The notes under the pieces were generated by a model, which was not told the origin of the DNA, did not search any database, and was given only the letters and a program-made list of their open reading frames with translations. Of a DNA stretch of 64,000 nucleotides, positions 13,508 through 25,148 are shown piece by piece. Source of the stretch: Rostrohypoxylon terebratum (Eukaryota > Ascomycota > Sordariomycetes > Xylariales > Hypoxylaceae); contig MU385857.1 in NCBI GenBank assembly GCA_022497145.1, positions 930,001 to 994,000 of the forward strand. Direction: 5' to 3'. The stretch's first letter is position 1, and each line of letters starts with the position of its first letter. The translations under genes and the position numbers were made by a program.

Positions 13508-14669
13508 TTACTTCCCTAGCTTGAAAGTAGCCTCCGTGTACTTCCGTAGCCCGCGAAGGAAGACTTGATATCCGACACCTTGGTTGTCGGGGGCACAGTA
13601 GATCTCGGTTAGTCGGATCGGCCACGGCGGGTATCCCTGTAGGTCGACGTAAGGTTCAAATGAGATAAGGAGGTCCGGCTCCGTCATAACGGCTTCGGAT
13701 AGCTCGTTATCAAGGACGTCCACCGTAATATCGGTGGCCTTGATCTTTTCCTTCTGAACCATCTGGACTAAGACCTTGGTAAGATCCACCATTGCTTCTC
13801 GGCCATCGTCTTCTGAGATAAGCACGACCTCAAGCGGCGGCGCATCATGTGAAAAGTACTCTCGGTGGGCGGTGTGGATGGTTGAGGCTCCGCGCGTTGA
13901 TATGGAGACGGGAGGTGCCTGACTCTTTCCAAACCAGCTCTTAAGCTTTTGGACCAAGGCACGATGGGTCTGGGGCATATAGCGCTTCAACACTCCTGTT
14001 AGAAATAGATATTAGTCTCCCCGACCTAGTAGATGTATGTGTAGAAGTGTAAAGTGTAGAGTAGTGCATATGTTACCTGTCCGCTCGTAAATGGATAATC
14101 GAGGAATGCCGGCCGAAGAACACCATGCTGCCACCTCAGATGCTTCATTGACCAGCTTCTCCAAGGCATCCCCTGCTCTTCCACCATCCTCCAACGTCAA
14201 GATCACGCTGACGTGCTTCGGTAGTCGCTTCAATGTACTGACATCTCGTCGGACAAAGTCTGGGGTATTGTGATGGTACTTGAAAATAGAAAGGGTGCGC
14301 AGGGATACACTGTGGTAAGCTACTCGAGTGCGGATGTATATCGAAAAGGCGAAATGTACAGAGAAGTACAGCAGCGAATAGAGCTGAGACTTGAAAAACT
14401 TCCTGATGCCGAAGCGGGACGTGTCATTCTTAGTGCCACGTCCGTGACTTCGCGATCGATTAGGTGGACTGGGCAGGTAATTCTACATTCGTTAGATTAT
14501 TCACGTTAGCTAAAGAATGCAAATTATTTTTCAAAAGTCTAATGAGCCTGCATAAGATTTAGGTTTGTACCTGAACAAGTCTTTCACGTTCTTGAACGTC
14601 CAGCTTTTTATGTCCAACTTGCTCGTCTTCTCTGTAAGCTTGGATATCCCTGGAAGCGAACGACGACAT
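13508..14669 (-). CDS. NUS1: Nus1, dehydrodolichyl diphosphate synthase complex subunit
   Basis: Three exons: complement(13508..13995, 14077..14482, 14571..14669); introns of 81 and 88 bp; 330 aa. Nus1 (human NgBR) is the non-catalytic partner of the cis-prenyltransferase that makes dehydrodolichyl diphosphate at the ER for N-glycosylation. Exon 1 is the conserved fungal N-terminus (MSSFASRDIQAYREDE). Exon 2 carries one membrane segment (about residues 66-84), KYHHNTPDFVRRDV and LKRLPKHVSVIL, and AWCSSAGIPRLSIYERTG at the intron junction. Exon 3 ends with EIYCAPDNQGVGYQVFLRG. The protein finishes TFKLGK; the C-terminal RxG motif of the family appears as KLG. It is head-to-head with SEC10, with 740 bp between the two start codons. 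Confidence 0.94.
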
Positions 14670-15409
14670 GGTGATGATGTATTACGAATTAACGCAGTTG
14701 ACGTAATGACCTCTAGGAAAGAAATTATGAGACGGAAAAGAAAAGAAAAAAAATATTTTCTTTAAAAACTGATCGGTCGCATAGCCCCCAACTACTTGAG
14801 CTGAGATTTGCGTTGTGACGCGCAATGTGTGATAGGCTTAGACGGTCAAGCCAGAGTTCACTTTGATCAGATGTTAAATGTTAAAAAAATAGCATGCTGC
14901 GACAGGCCACAATATTCAATGCCCTAGCTCTGTGCTAAGCTCTAAACCCGGCTATGAGATAGGTACCTACCTAGTGTAGTGTAGTAATATTGTAAAATAC
15001 CTAATAGAGGCTAGTTAGTAGTTAGTAGTGGGCGGGTACCTATGCCATCTATGCCGTTACCTGCCGTGTTTCGTTACCTGAGCCACAACGGGTCCGGGCT
15101 CTTGTAACTTCGCCACGTTCATAACTGTAGCCTGTGGCAGTTAGAATAATCCATACCAGTTATCGAAGGCGCTACCGTAGCAGTTTTAGGTATGTACAGT
15201 CAGGTACAGAGTACTGTAATACTGTAATATCGAACTTGACCCCTGCAACTTGTGACGACTTCATTCATTCATCCCACCATCCGGCGCATCTAAGCAATCA
15301 ATAACACTAGAGCATTTCCTAATAACCATAACACGCCATTCACATTGTCGCTCTTTTGTCTCCTGAATACCCATGTCGTAGAACAAGATCCCGATCGCTG
15401 CTCAACGCA
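14670..15409. promoter_or_regulatory. divergent NUS1/SEC10 intergenic promoter region
   Basis: This 740-bp space separates two divergent start codons and must contain both promoters. It includes TACCTACCTAG and repeated GTAGT/TAGTTAG motifs (14960-15030) and GTACAG/TACTGTAAT repeats (15190-15225). No bona fide TATA or known factor site can be assigned by eye. Confidence 0.55.
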
Positions 15410-18049
15410 ATGGAGCGGACAAGTTCCGGATCAAGAGCTCTGTTCCCTAAAGGACCGAGCTTCACTATCGAGGACTTCTCTAATAAGGATTTCATCGTCC
15501 GTCACTTTGTCGATGATCTTGCTGAGAGCGCCTTATCTTCCAACCGTCGCTCAGGTCCTGCTCACCAGGCCTTTGATCCAAAACCCCTAATCCGGACATT
15601 TGAGAGTATGGTTTGATTCCCCGTTGATTCTTCTTCCATCATGTCAACTTGCACTGCTCGCCATGTGTTAACTTATCTCGGTCCAGACGCACTACAGGGT
15701 CTCGGCAGCCTATCCGAAGAATTACAAGCCAAGGAATCCGACCTATTATCCCAAGCACGTCGTGCTGAGATTCAACATGATCAAACCGTTGATACCCTCG
15801 GTCGCAAGTTAGAACAATCCATCGACCAGTTCGAGGCTCTTGACCTTACTCTCAACAATCCCAGTGAGACCGAGCGAGGCAATCGAGGCGAAGCTGGTGG
15901 AAATATCGCTGTCCAGATAGGAGAGAAACTAGAGGAGTTGGATAGGAAACGCAGACGAGCGCTGGACGCTAATTTCCTAATACAATGCTGGTTGCAAGTT
16001 AGTGAGACCGGCGAGCTCACCTTATTACAAGATATTCAACGCCAAGGAGGCTCCGAGAATAAAGTAAGATGTGCCGTGATCGCACATCAACTAATGCGGA
16101 TCAGCCAAAGGCTAGATCCAATTTCTTGGGGCCAAACGAACGGCTTATACCGTAATGGCATCACAAACAATGGCAATAACGGCGACGAGAGGAGATATAA
16201 TACTCGCGAGATTCTGGAGAAATTCTGCGAAACACTAGAGCAGGACCTCTTGAAACAATTCAACGGTAGCTACCGTAAACAGAATTTTGACGATATGAAA
16301 GAGTGCGCCAAGGTTCTGTACGATTTCAACGGAGGCGCCAGCGTCATCGCTGTCTTCGTAAACCAACATCAGTTCTTCATCGACAGAGACCAACTCATCA
16401 CAGACGAAGTGACAATGGATGGGGAGACTTGGGATCAACTGGCGGATCCTGACTCTGAAGCTCCGGGCGTCGAACCAAGTCTGCAGTCACTCATTGATGA
16501 GGTTAAAATTGTTATGCAGGAAGAGTCATTCATCATCAAGAGGGCCTTCCCATATTACGAGACCGTACTAATCAAGTTTATACAACGAGTATTCCAACAG
16601 TCGATCCAACAACGACTGGAATTAGTTTTGGAGAAGGCCAACACCATCTCGTCATTAGCCTTCCTTCGATCTCTGCATTCCTCTAGAAGCTATATTGGAG
16701 CTCTGATAGATGACCTGAAAACACATGGTCTCACGGAACACCCGGAACCATGCTCTCCTCAAATATCACAGACGCTGGATTTGCAAATGGAAGAGCTATT
16801 TGTTCCATACATAGTGGGCAATGGGTATATTGAGCGCGAAAAGAGGAGCTTGGAAGAATTGTTTAACTCGCTGCTCTTCAAGTACAACATTTACCACTCG
16901 AGAAGGAAAAAGGCGCCGACCGGGTTCATGGCTTCGCTAGCCCTACAAACAAACCAGCTCATGTCATCTGCTAAGGACGCTTATTTAGAACGACTTGAAT
17001 CATCTGATCTCACTCCAACTCAGAAAGCGATGATGTTGAGGGTTGCCGGTGTTCAGGAAACCGGAAATAAGAATGAGATCGAAGTTTCGGAGTTAGAGGG
17101 TGTTTTGAGTACAGCTACGGCTAAACGTATGCTAACCTGGCTTGCTGAGAGTGTTCGACGAACGCTGGAGCTGGGAAGTCAACAAGAAACCCCCAAGGAT
17201 GTTGCCATACTCCTAAATCTCTTATTAACCAGCATGGGTCAAGTCTACGTCGAGACGGCCCTAGAAGCGGCTCTTGAGAAGGCCACATCTCAGGAGAACG
17301 TGAAGACTGAGCCAGATCTCAGCTATCTCCCTTCCGTCAGGCCAGCGGTCACTATCGGTAGTATGATGAACCGCTTCATAACGACAGTGCTCATCCGCCT
17401 CGCCGAGTCCAACACCACCGTTCGACGAAGCATGGAGGCGCAAGCCAAGATGGGTATTGAGAGTATCGAAAGGAAAGCCGGTAGCATCATGAAGAGCAGC
17501 GTTGACGTCATCGTGAACTGGGTCGCCAAATCCCTCGCGACGCAAAAGAAACTCGATTTCTTACCCAAGGACGAACTCAGCATCATCGAATCTCTACAGA
17601 CGCCCACTTGCACCTCTATATGCCTGTTCCTGTCGCGATGCACGAAACTCATCAGCCAAGCCGTCGACGGCACCAACCTCGAAGTCTTCAGCAGCGAGCT
17701 CGCCATCGAGATCCAGCGCCTCCTCTTCGAACACTTCAAGAAATTCAAGGTGAACGCCACGGGCGGTCTCATGGTTACCAAAGACGTCACCAAGTACGTC
17801 GCCACCCTCAAGGAGTGGCCTCTCTCCAAGGAAGTCGAGGCCGCCGTCGAACTCCTCACCGAGATCGGCTACCTCTTCATCATCGGCCCCGAGGCCCTGC
17901 GCGAACGCTCCCGGAACCTCGCCAGCGCGAGCGGCGGCGGAGCCGGCGGCGCGCAGAAGAAATTGGGCAAGGCCGATTTTAAGGCCTTCATACAGAGCAG
18001 AGACGACGCGCGGAGCTTGGGCGTGCAGAGCGTGCTCTCGAGTTTGTGA
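15410..18049 (+). CDS. SEC10: exocyst complex component Sec10
   Basis: Two exons: 15410..15605 and 15687..18049, intron 15606-15686 (81 bp, GTATGG...CGGTCCAG), 852 aa. Sec10 is one of eight subunits of the exocyst, which tethers secretory vesicles to the plasma membrane at sites of polarised growth such as hyphal tips. Conserved pieces: ALFPKGPSFTIEDFSNKDFI near the N-terminus, AFDPKPLIRTFEN across the splice site, then GLGSLSEELQ and a coiled coil. The Sec10 core includes FLRSLHSSRSYIGALIDDLK, YIEREKRSLEELFNSLLFKY, SSDLTPTQKAMMLRVAG and KTEPDLSYLPSVRPAV. The C-terminus has HFKKFKVNATGGLMVTKDVTKY and a Gly-rich insert (GGGAGGAQ). The first in-frame ATG is at 15410; the frame extends upstream only with TTG. 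The last 450 bp are clearly more GC-rich than the rest. Confidence 0.95.
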
Positions 18050-18967
18050 GGTGGGAAGGACATACATAGGTACATACACCCGCAAGAAATGCGCGAAATG
18101 CGCGAGCTGCGAAAAAGGGGGAAATGAAAACAGATGGATGTGTTTGGGTCTGCTTGGATTGGGGCATGTCTTGTTTGTACAGTAATGAGATAATAGATGA
18201 GATACCAATGTGAGAACGGATGCGTACGCCTCCGACCCACCTAGTTCAGTTGGTGTTACTACAACGAATGATATTCTACGAACTTAACACACCTTTCATT
18301 CAGTATCACTAGATAGTGTAGATATGAACAAAGAATTTATCTGTACAGGTTCATTTTGTTTATTTTATTTTATTTGAATTGTTTGGTTTGGTTTCATTTA
18401 CTAGCCCCCCATTTCCTCTCAACTCCGGCAAACGGGCCACCTAGCAAATCGAAACCTAATTGGTCAGGCTGCCTAAAGCTAGCTCGCATCTTACTTCCTA
18501 TCAACAACAACAACGACAGCGACAACAACATAGCCAAGCCGAGCCGACAAAATCCCTCATCATCCTTCGAACGAACGCAGACACCATTCTCCTCCATCTG
18601 ATATCCTAACACAGTGGCTAACCCAATCCACAGTACGCCCGCAGACCAAGGACGAAGTGAAGAAGAAAAATCTTGTGAACGTCGTAACAAAGCTTACGGA
18701 AACCCGCAAGGCTCAGGAAATTTCTCCGCGCGCCCCAACAGCACTTTTCCGGTCCCGTCATTCAAAAAACCAATTAGCCAGACACCTTTCCTTGCCTCCT
18801 TGAAACGCCAACAAACCCGCGTGATAAGACGGCGTGTCTATCACCGGATTTAGAGTGGGAGAAGAATAATCCAGTAAACCGCCGAACCACATGTCTCGTA
18901 GTAGCACCAGTCTCCTTGGGTAAATAGAGCCTAGTGGCCCCTTTCAAAACCGGTAGCTAACACCGAT
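18050..18967. other. convergent intergenic region, no gene seen
   Basis: Lies between the 3' ends of SEC10 (+) and the homeobox gene (-). Only short ORFs. A T-rich stretch near 18350-18390 could contribute to SEC10 3'-end formation, but no classic signal is certain. Confidence 0.55.
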
Positions 18968-21056
18968 TCATCGCCAGTTTCCCTGACTCAGCGATAGAAG
19001 TCCAGCAACGCAATCCATGTCGGGACGTTTGCTAGGGCTGAGCTCGCCCTGAGCGAGCTTCCCAGCCTCACCAGCCTGCTTGGGGCTGTTCTCCTTATCC
19101 TCAAATATCGACAACGAGTCGCGAGGCTTCGATAACGGTGCCGTATTCGCCCTGTTTCCGAAAAGCAATGTACGCCTCGCCGTAGCGTCATGCTCACCCA
19201 GGACACGTCCGACACGGCGTGGGTTCTTGCCAATGGGTGATCGGGCGGACGGCTTTGGGGAAGGCATGGCCCGTCGGCGGTTCGGATTGCCATCCTCATC
19301 CGGGCTCCAGTTCTCCTTGTCCGAGTCTCCGCCCGGGCTTAGGATAACCGATAGGCTACCCTTCGAAGGTTTCTTCTCTGGATCTAACACTGCGGTTACG
19401 GCAGCCGCAGTGTCTACAAGAGATGCAGGCGGTAGGGTTTGCAGGCGTGCGACGCTGCTACTGGCACGGTTAAGCTTAGGCTTCTTGGTGGTGCCTTCTC
19501 GATGGCAAGGCTTGTTTTGCGGTGCGTTACGCTTATTAGGGTTTGATTGAAGTACGTTCGGACTGTTCTGACTGTGAATCAAGTTACTGAGACTAGCAGA
19601 ACTGCTACTAGAGCGCAGGAGGCTAATAGCCGCAACAGCAGACCCTGAAGACTCATTCTCAGCTAATTTAGTCAACTCGTCCCGCGTATCGGCCTCGCAG
19701 CAAGATTCCCAAGCGTGAACATCCCTCGATCGACCTCGGGTCAGTTGTCGAGGGAGGTGAGCAGTAAGAGTTGAGATAGGTGGGAGAGTGATGCCGGGTA
19801 AAGCACTCCGGCTTCTATGAAGGGTCCGGCTTACGCGAACCGGAGGCAATGTATCCGCTTCTCCTGGAAGTTGCATCTGAGCGGGACAAGGCGGCGATGG
19901 TTGAGAGGAGACCAGTTCGGCTTTTCCATCCAAGGAGAGGGACAAGCGGACCTGTGAAGAAGACGATGAAGGTGGCGGAAGAACAGATGCGGGGGAGCTG
20001 TTAACCGACGAATGGAAAGAGGATGAAAACGATTCAGCCCTAATAAAATAATCAGCATTTACATCCGATTTATTAAGTAAAGGCATCGCCCACCTAAACG
20101 AATCGTCACCCGCTCGCCCAAAGGTATGGGGAGCTGAGAAGGAGTTATCGAAGCTTCGTCGGCTCGACAAGTGTGCGATTGAGTTGGACGAGGTCCGGAA
20201 GAAAGAGTATCCCTCCAAGTCAGACTGCTGAGACGACGGCGACGTCCCCTTCTCCTCAGATCCCACAGATGATGGCCTTCCAACCATCTCGGTCTGGGGA
20301 TCTATACCAGTGAATTTTGGAGAAGACTGGATAGAGCGCTGGGGTGTGGCGTCTTGGGAGCTAGTGGGTGGCTTTTCCACATCAGACGCCTTCTCATCGA
20401 AGATTGGCGCGTCTATGGGCTGCACAGCTAGGCTAGACGCGGCAATTGGCATGGGGGCAGAATCGGACGATAGAATTTGCACGCCCCCGCCATATCTAAG
20501 TGCTGCAATTTCTTGCGGGGAAAGTGGACGCGACTTTCGACGATCATTTTGGCGGCGGTTCTGAAACCAAATCTACAACAATGTTAGAGCCGAATGATGC
20601 ATGTGTGACTTTCAACCAAGTGTATATCGCGTCCTTTCTGCGGTATACGAATTAAAACTAACCTGAACTTCCTTCTCGTTGAGCGAGACGCGACTAACGA
20701 TATCGAGACGCGCTGCTTTGTCGGGTTTGGGGTTAGAATTGTACGCGGCTTCGAGAATGGCTTTATCTTGAGTTCTATATAGGATATGTTAGGGAATCTA
20801 GCATAAAGTCATGGGACTAAATTCGAAACACGCACGTGGTTCTCTTCCGCTTGCCCTTGGGGTGCTTCTCAGTGTTGGAGTCGTGGGAGGGATAACCAGA
20901 CTCTAACCTGAAAGAAGATTCAAAAGATATAGCAGACGAGTCTGGGTTACTGCTCTGGGAGCTAAAAGAAAGTCGGGACTCGTGGGGTTCGTGTGTGGGA
21001 GCGGATGCGGGTGCGGGTGCCATGGCGAGAGGTGAAGACGCGGTTAAGGGTGACAT
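18968..21056 (-). CDS. homeodomain transcription factor (Yox1/Yhp1 type)
   Basis: Three exons: complement(18968..20572, 20663..20774, 20836..21056); introns of 90 and 61 bp; 645 aa. The homeodomain spans all three exons, about residues 68-130: GKRKRTT|TQDKAILEAAYNSNPKPDK, RVSLNEKEVQ|, then IWFQNRRQNDRRK. The last is recognition helix 3, with the invariant W, F, N and R. The two phase-matched junctions inside the domain strongly support the model. Fungal proteins with this homeodomain include the yeast cell-cycle repressors Yox1/Yhp1; direct orthology is inferred from the domain only. The remaining 500 residues are Ser/Pro-rich, with basic patches (KRNAPQNKPCHREGTTKKPK) that may be nuclear localisation signals. 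A short conserved-looking end reads AGLLSLSQGNWR. Targets cannot be told from sequence. Confidence 0.9.
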
Positions 21057-23288
21057 ATTGTTACAGATGATCTAACCATGCATTATATACGCAGTAGAGG
21101 GGACAGAGATTGAAACGAGAGACAGGTCCTCTTCTACAAGACGCTAGATGCCTTAATTGGCGAGTAAAGAATAAGATTTTTGAGGTTGTGTAAGAATTGT
21201 AATTTGTAGTATCGAATGGAGGAAGAGGAAGAAAGAGCTGGGCTGGTGTTGGAGTGTATGTAATAGATCATAGTGGGTCTCGCACCTAGCGTGTCAGTCT
21301 GGCAGTCTGGGTAATCAAGACCGCGTTCATGAATTGACCAATCAAAACACACATGCTTATTTACTTGGGACGTGACTTCCCCAGGTACAACATGCAGAAC
21401 ATGCTAAATTTTTAATTGTTGCCAAAACATACTAGACACCTATTACTTCGTGCCTACCTACCTAGTAACTAATGGAACACATAATTAATATGTACGTACT
21501 TCCGAAAGGAATGCGCTAATCTAAATAGATGGGAAAGTGTCCCAAGGAAATAATACTTTCCAGCCACCTGCGAACCAAACGAACCAAATTTTCATGTTCC
21601 CTTTCTATCGAGAAAAGTCGCGAAATGGACGAGTAGATGTGACCCACGTGAACTTTGAAGAGAGAGCCGCATGAGGGGAAAATGAAGCACACGCCTCTAT
21701 CTGATCTCCTAACCACGTCTATAGCCCCCGTAGTGGGTTAAGTCGCGATCCGAAAGTGATAGATAATAAGCTTATAATTTCTACTTACTAGTACGTATAT
21801 CTAGCTTCATTATAGTCATGGTTTTAATGGATATTATAAGGTTAAGCACAAATTCAAATTGGATAATATGGGTTGTCTTGGGAGGAAACGTCGGTTCTAA
21901 AATTAGGAAGCTAAACAAATATCCGTGGATTTTAATGACATTGCAACCGGGATAAACAATTAAGCAACGAGATTCTACATAGTACCTACTAATAAGAGAC
22001 ACAACCATGCGATCCCGTCTTATATGATTTAAATCTTGGAATGTGTTTAACAAACTCAAACCACATTCATATATGATACCAGGTGCTAGTTAGAAATGAG
22101 GTCAATTATACATTTGTCTTCATATTCGTCTCTTATTTATGAGAAATCTTAATTCGAATAAATGCCTGCCCAGCACCAATGACATCTTGAGTTCTCTAGG
22201 AGCAAGCCACCCATTTCCCACTCCGATCCAGGCACCCTTCTAGGCATTCCCAATTACCACTTTAACTCTGGAACCGCTCGAGCTGATAGGTTTTCACGTT
22301 AGTAGAATATGCGAATAAAATCAACCCCAACCTGTACTCATTCACTCTCTAAGTGGTTTGTTTAGATCTACCACGGAGCCCGTGTTCCCGAACAGTCGCG
22401 CTCGGACGATTGCCTCAGCACCGATGATGACGCAGAAAAGTCTCCTACATGCACAACTACCTACTAGGTAGGACCTAGGACCTAGGACCTAGGTACCTAG
22501 TTTTATTCTCCGGGGGTCGCAAATCGGCATTGAGGTCTAAAACCGGACTTTACGTATCGACAAAATATACTAAAGTACGTACGTAAGTATGCAAGGACGT
22601 CGAAATGATTTTATAGATCACCAAAAGCACCTAGAATCTAAAGTTGTCGATCTTCCCTTCTTGTCTTGACGAGGCGGCGTTGGGCACTTGCCTAATACGT
22701 ATGATCCGCATGAACTTCTCAATTAAGGTCCTAGTCTACCAGTCTACGTGGGCACAGAGTCAATAGCAGGTAATGCGTAAGCGTCAACTTCTCACCGCCA
22801 TACTATGGGTCCGATCGAGTTCGACTCGCAATCTACCTATCTTGTGGGTTTGACTACACGTTGTGACACAGCAGGTTGGCCCGCCTTTCGAGAAAAGAAA
22901 TATTCGCAGTTATGTTCCAATTCACGCAAATATGTGCAGTAGGTTGCTTCAGATTGTATAGGCCTCATGAATTTTATTCGCAAAGGTCTACCTAATCGCC
23001 ATCATTGTGACTGGCGGTGTAAAGACAGTGGTATTGATGACGGGGATTTGTCATTGTGGGTGAAGCATACCCAAATCAAAGAAAAAATAGATAGCCGCTC
23101 GCTGGGACATCGGAGTCAACCCTAGGTTGTCCTCCATGGAAACCGTCAATTCAGCGCCAAATAACTCCTGGGGGTTCTTCTCGAGAACCGCTCAACCCTC
23201 CCCGCAATGGGTGCAGGGGATAATAGACATGAACTATATCGTACGCCACCGTCTAAATCTCTAGCCCGTGATTCTACATCTATCCCGT
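21057..23288. other. 2.2-kb intergenic region, no gene seen
   Basis: Divided into a homeobox-gene promoter side and an A+T/TpA-rich block (about 21770-22150), then ordinary intergenic sequence. It contains a three-unit CCTAGG heptamer repeat (22473-22494). No ORF with recognisable features was found on either strand. Confidence 0.55.
22473..22494 (-). repeat. 22-bp CCTAGGT heptamer array, copy 1
   Basis: Three tandem ACCTAGG units plus a terminal T. The reverse complement is identical to the arrays at 44220-44241 and 46580-46601. Shorter relatives occur at 55399-55413 and 58710-58724. Confidence 0.85.
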
Positions 23289-25148
23289 CTACATGCCTAA
23301 AAGGCTCATCTGTCGTCGTAAAGGACTCGCACTAGTGCTGCCATCTTCACTAGCGTAGCAAGCAGAATCAGTATCTATGTCCCATTCAGGCTCGTCTTCG
23401 CCATTGACGGAGCCCCCCGATTGCTTGCTCTCAAAGCCTTTCTGAGTGGCAGCTCGTGTGTTCCATTGAAGGGTACGTGATACACTGTCGAACCATTCCG
23501 TTCCTGTGCGCATGACCGTAGGGAACGGGTACTGAGATGCCGTAATCGTCACACAATCTCCTTGCTTCAATTCAACCCGACCTTTCCCGTCGAACGCACA
23601 GTAGGCTGTAGCACGCGAGTTGCGCGGAATAGAAACACGAAGAAGCATCGTGTCACTAAGCACCATTGGTCGGAAAGACAGAGTGTGGGGACAGATTGGA
23701 GTAAGGAGGATAGCAGGCAGGTCGGGGCTGACAAGAGATCCGCCTGCGGAGAGAGAGTATGCTGTTGATCCAGTCGGGGTAGAGAAAATACACCCATCTG
23801 CTTGGACGACGGTAAGCAGCTCGTTGTCACCGTATAGCTCAAGGTTGGAAACGTAAGGAGATGGGCCGCGGTCGATAACGAGCTCATTGAGAACCTCAAA
23901 TTGCTCCCCTTCCTCCATTTCTTGACCTTTGGCACCGTCGCGGAAGACAGTGCATGTAAATCGCATGCGAAGATTAACACGCATGCCCTCTTCGCCCATT
24001 ATCCGGTTCAGGTGCTGTTTGTACTTTTCAAACTCGAAGCTTGTCAAGAAACCCAGGCTGCCCAAACTGAATGACAGAACAGGAGGAACGACTCTTTGGA
24101 AGAGCCAGGACGTGAACAATACGGTTCCATCTCCGCCGAGAGTCAGGACCAGGTCAAACTTCTCCGGGCTGCTCCAGCACAAATCTGGGGACCAGTAACG
24201 AAGCATGCCCTCGAATCTGGGATCCTCATCAATGATGCTGGAAGCACCAAAGCGCTTAGAGTTGCGTAGTTTCGCGTCAACATAGACGTTGACGCCAATG
24301 TCCGAACCGTACCGAGGTGTCCTGAGCAACCACATGGTCAATTCCTTGGTTAGGTAAACCAACTCATTGTCACGAGCTTTGGTAACAATCATGACATTGC
24401 GCACTGCGCGACGGATAGGTCGGCGTTGCAATTGCTTCGAGACTTCACGGACGCCCGTAGCAGTCTGTACTAGTCTCGAATGCGACATCCATTCGTCGTT
24501 CTTGATCTCCTCCAACACCTTTGCAATGTCTACCGCATCGTCGAACCGATTGTGCCAGAAACAAGGCGACTGGAGAGAGGGAAATGCGGTGGTCGGAGTC
24601 AGATTGCGGGCGGCAAGTTCTCGTGAAAGGGCTTCGGAAAGCTGTTGAGAAGAAGAGGCGGGTCGCTGGTCGCCTCCTGCCTGTGCGGACAACATCCCGT
24701 TTAATGACAATGCCTCTGGTTTATTATTTCGTGCGACGGAGGCTAGCGCCTTCATAATAGTCTGACGAGGGACGGCCTCGACAGAGGGGGCGTGCTTGTG
24801 ATGGGCGCGCGATTGATTCTTATGAAGGGCGTCGGGAGATTTTAAGTCTAGAGCTAAAGGCTCTGGGGTTTCGTCGTCGTTGTCAGCATTGCGTTGATGT
24901 GATTGGGAACGAGGAGGAAGAGAAGAGTTGGCAGGAACATGCGGCACAGTGCCGGAGTTTGTAGTAGATGTAGGCGAGCTGGATTGTTGCAGGGGGTGTT
25001 CAGGAATGGCGATAGTAGAAGAAGGCGCCTTAGTAACCTGGCCGACATGGCCGACATCCACTCCGACCCCTCCGACATCCCCTAACGGCGTAATATTGTT
25101 ACTGAGCGCAGGATGTACCCCCATCGTAGGCGATCCCATATTAGACAT
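23289..25148 (-). CDS. NAD kinase (ATP-NAD kinase family)
   Basis: Single exon, 619 aa, counting from the ATG at 25148; eight further upstream codons are open but begin with GTG. It phosphorylates NAD(H) to NADP(H), supplying reducing power for biosynthesis and oxidative defence. The catalytic domain occupies about residues 240-550. It contains the diagnostic GGDGT motif (about 338-342) preceded by FDLVLTL, GSLGFLTSFEF, the second nucleotide-binding motif TPTGSTAYSLSAGGS (about 457-471), and CAFDGKGRVEL. The first 190 residues are Ser/Pro/His-rich and low in complexity, as in fungal Utr1-like enzymes. There is no obvious mitochondrial presequence, so a cytosolic role is most likely. An octamer array lies 79-110 bp upstream of the ATG. 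Confidence 0.93.
   Translation of the reverse strand: MSNMGSPTMGVHPALSNNITPLGDVGGVGVDVGHVGQVTKAPSSTIAIPEHPLQQSSSPTSTTNSGTVPHVPANSSLPPRSQSHQRNADNDDETPEPLALDLKSPDALHKNQSRAHHKHAPSVEAVPRQTIMKALASVARNNKPEALSLNGMLSAQAGGDQRPASSSQQLSEALSRELAARNLTPTTAFPSLQSPCFWHNRFDDAVDIAKVLEEIKNDEWMSHSRLVQTATGVREVSKQLQRRPIRRAVRNVMIVTKARDNELVYLTKELTMWLLRTPRYGSDIGVNVYVDAKLRNSKRFGASSIIDEDPRFEGMLRYWSPDLCWSSPEKFDLVLTLGGDGTVLFTSWLFQRVVPPVLSFSLGSLGFLTSFEFEKYKQHLNRIMGEEGMRVNLRMRFTCTVFRDGAKGQEMEEGEQFEVLNELVIDRGPSPYVSNLELYGDNELLTVVQADGCIFSTPTGSTAYSLSAGGSLVSPDLPAILLTPICPHTLSFRPMVLSDTMLLRVSIPRNSRATAYCAFDGKGRVELKQGDCVTITASQYPFPTVMRTGTEWFDSVSRTLQWNTRAATQKGFESKQSGGSVNGEDEPEWDIDTDSACYASEDGSTSASPLRRQMSLLGM

Noticed and set aside
15356..15409. 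Upstream extension of the SEC10 frame
   Set aside because: It begins only with TTG; the first ATG is at 15410 and precedes the conserved ALFPKGPSF segment.
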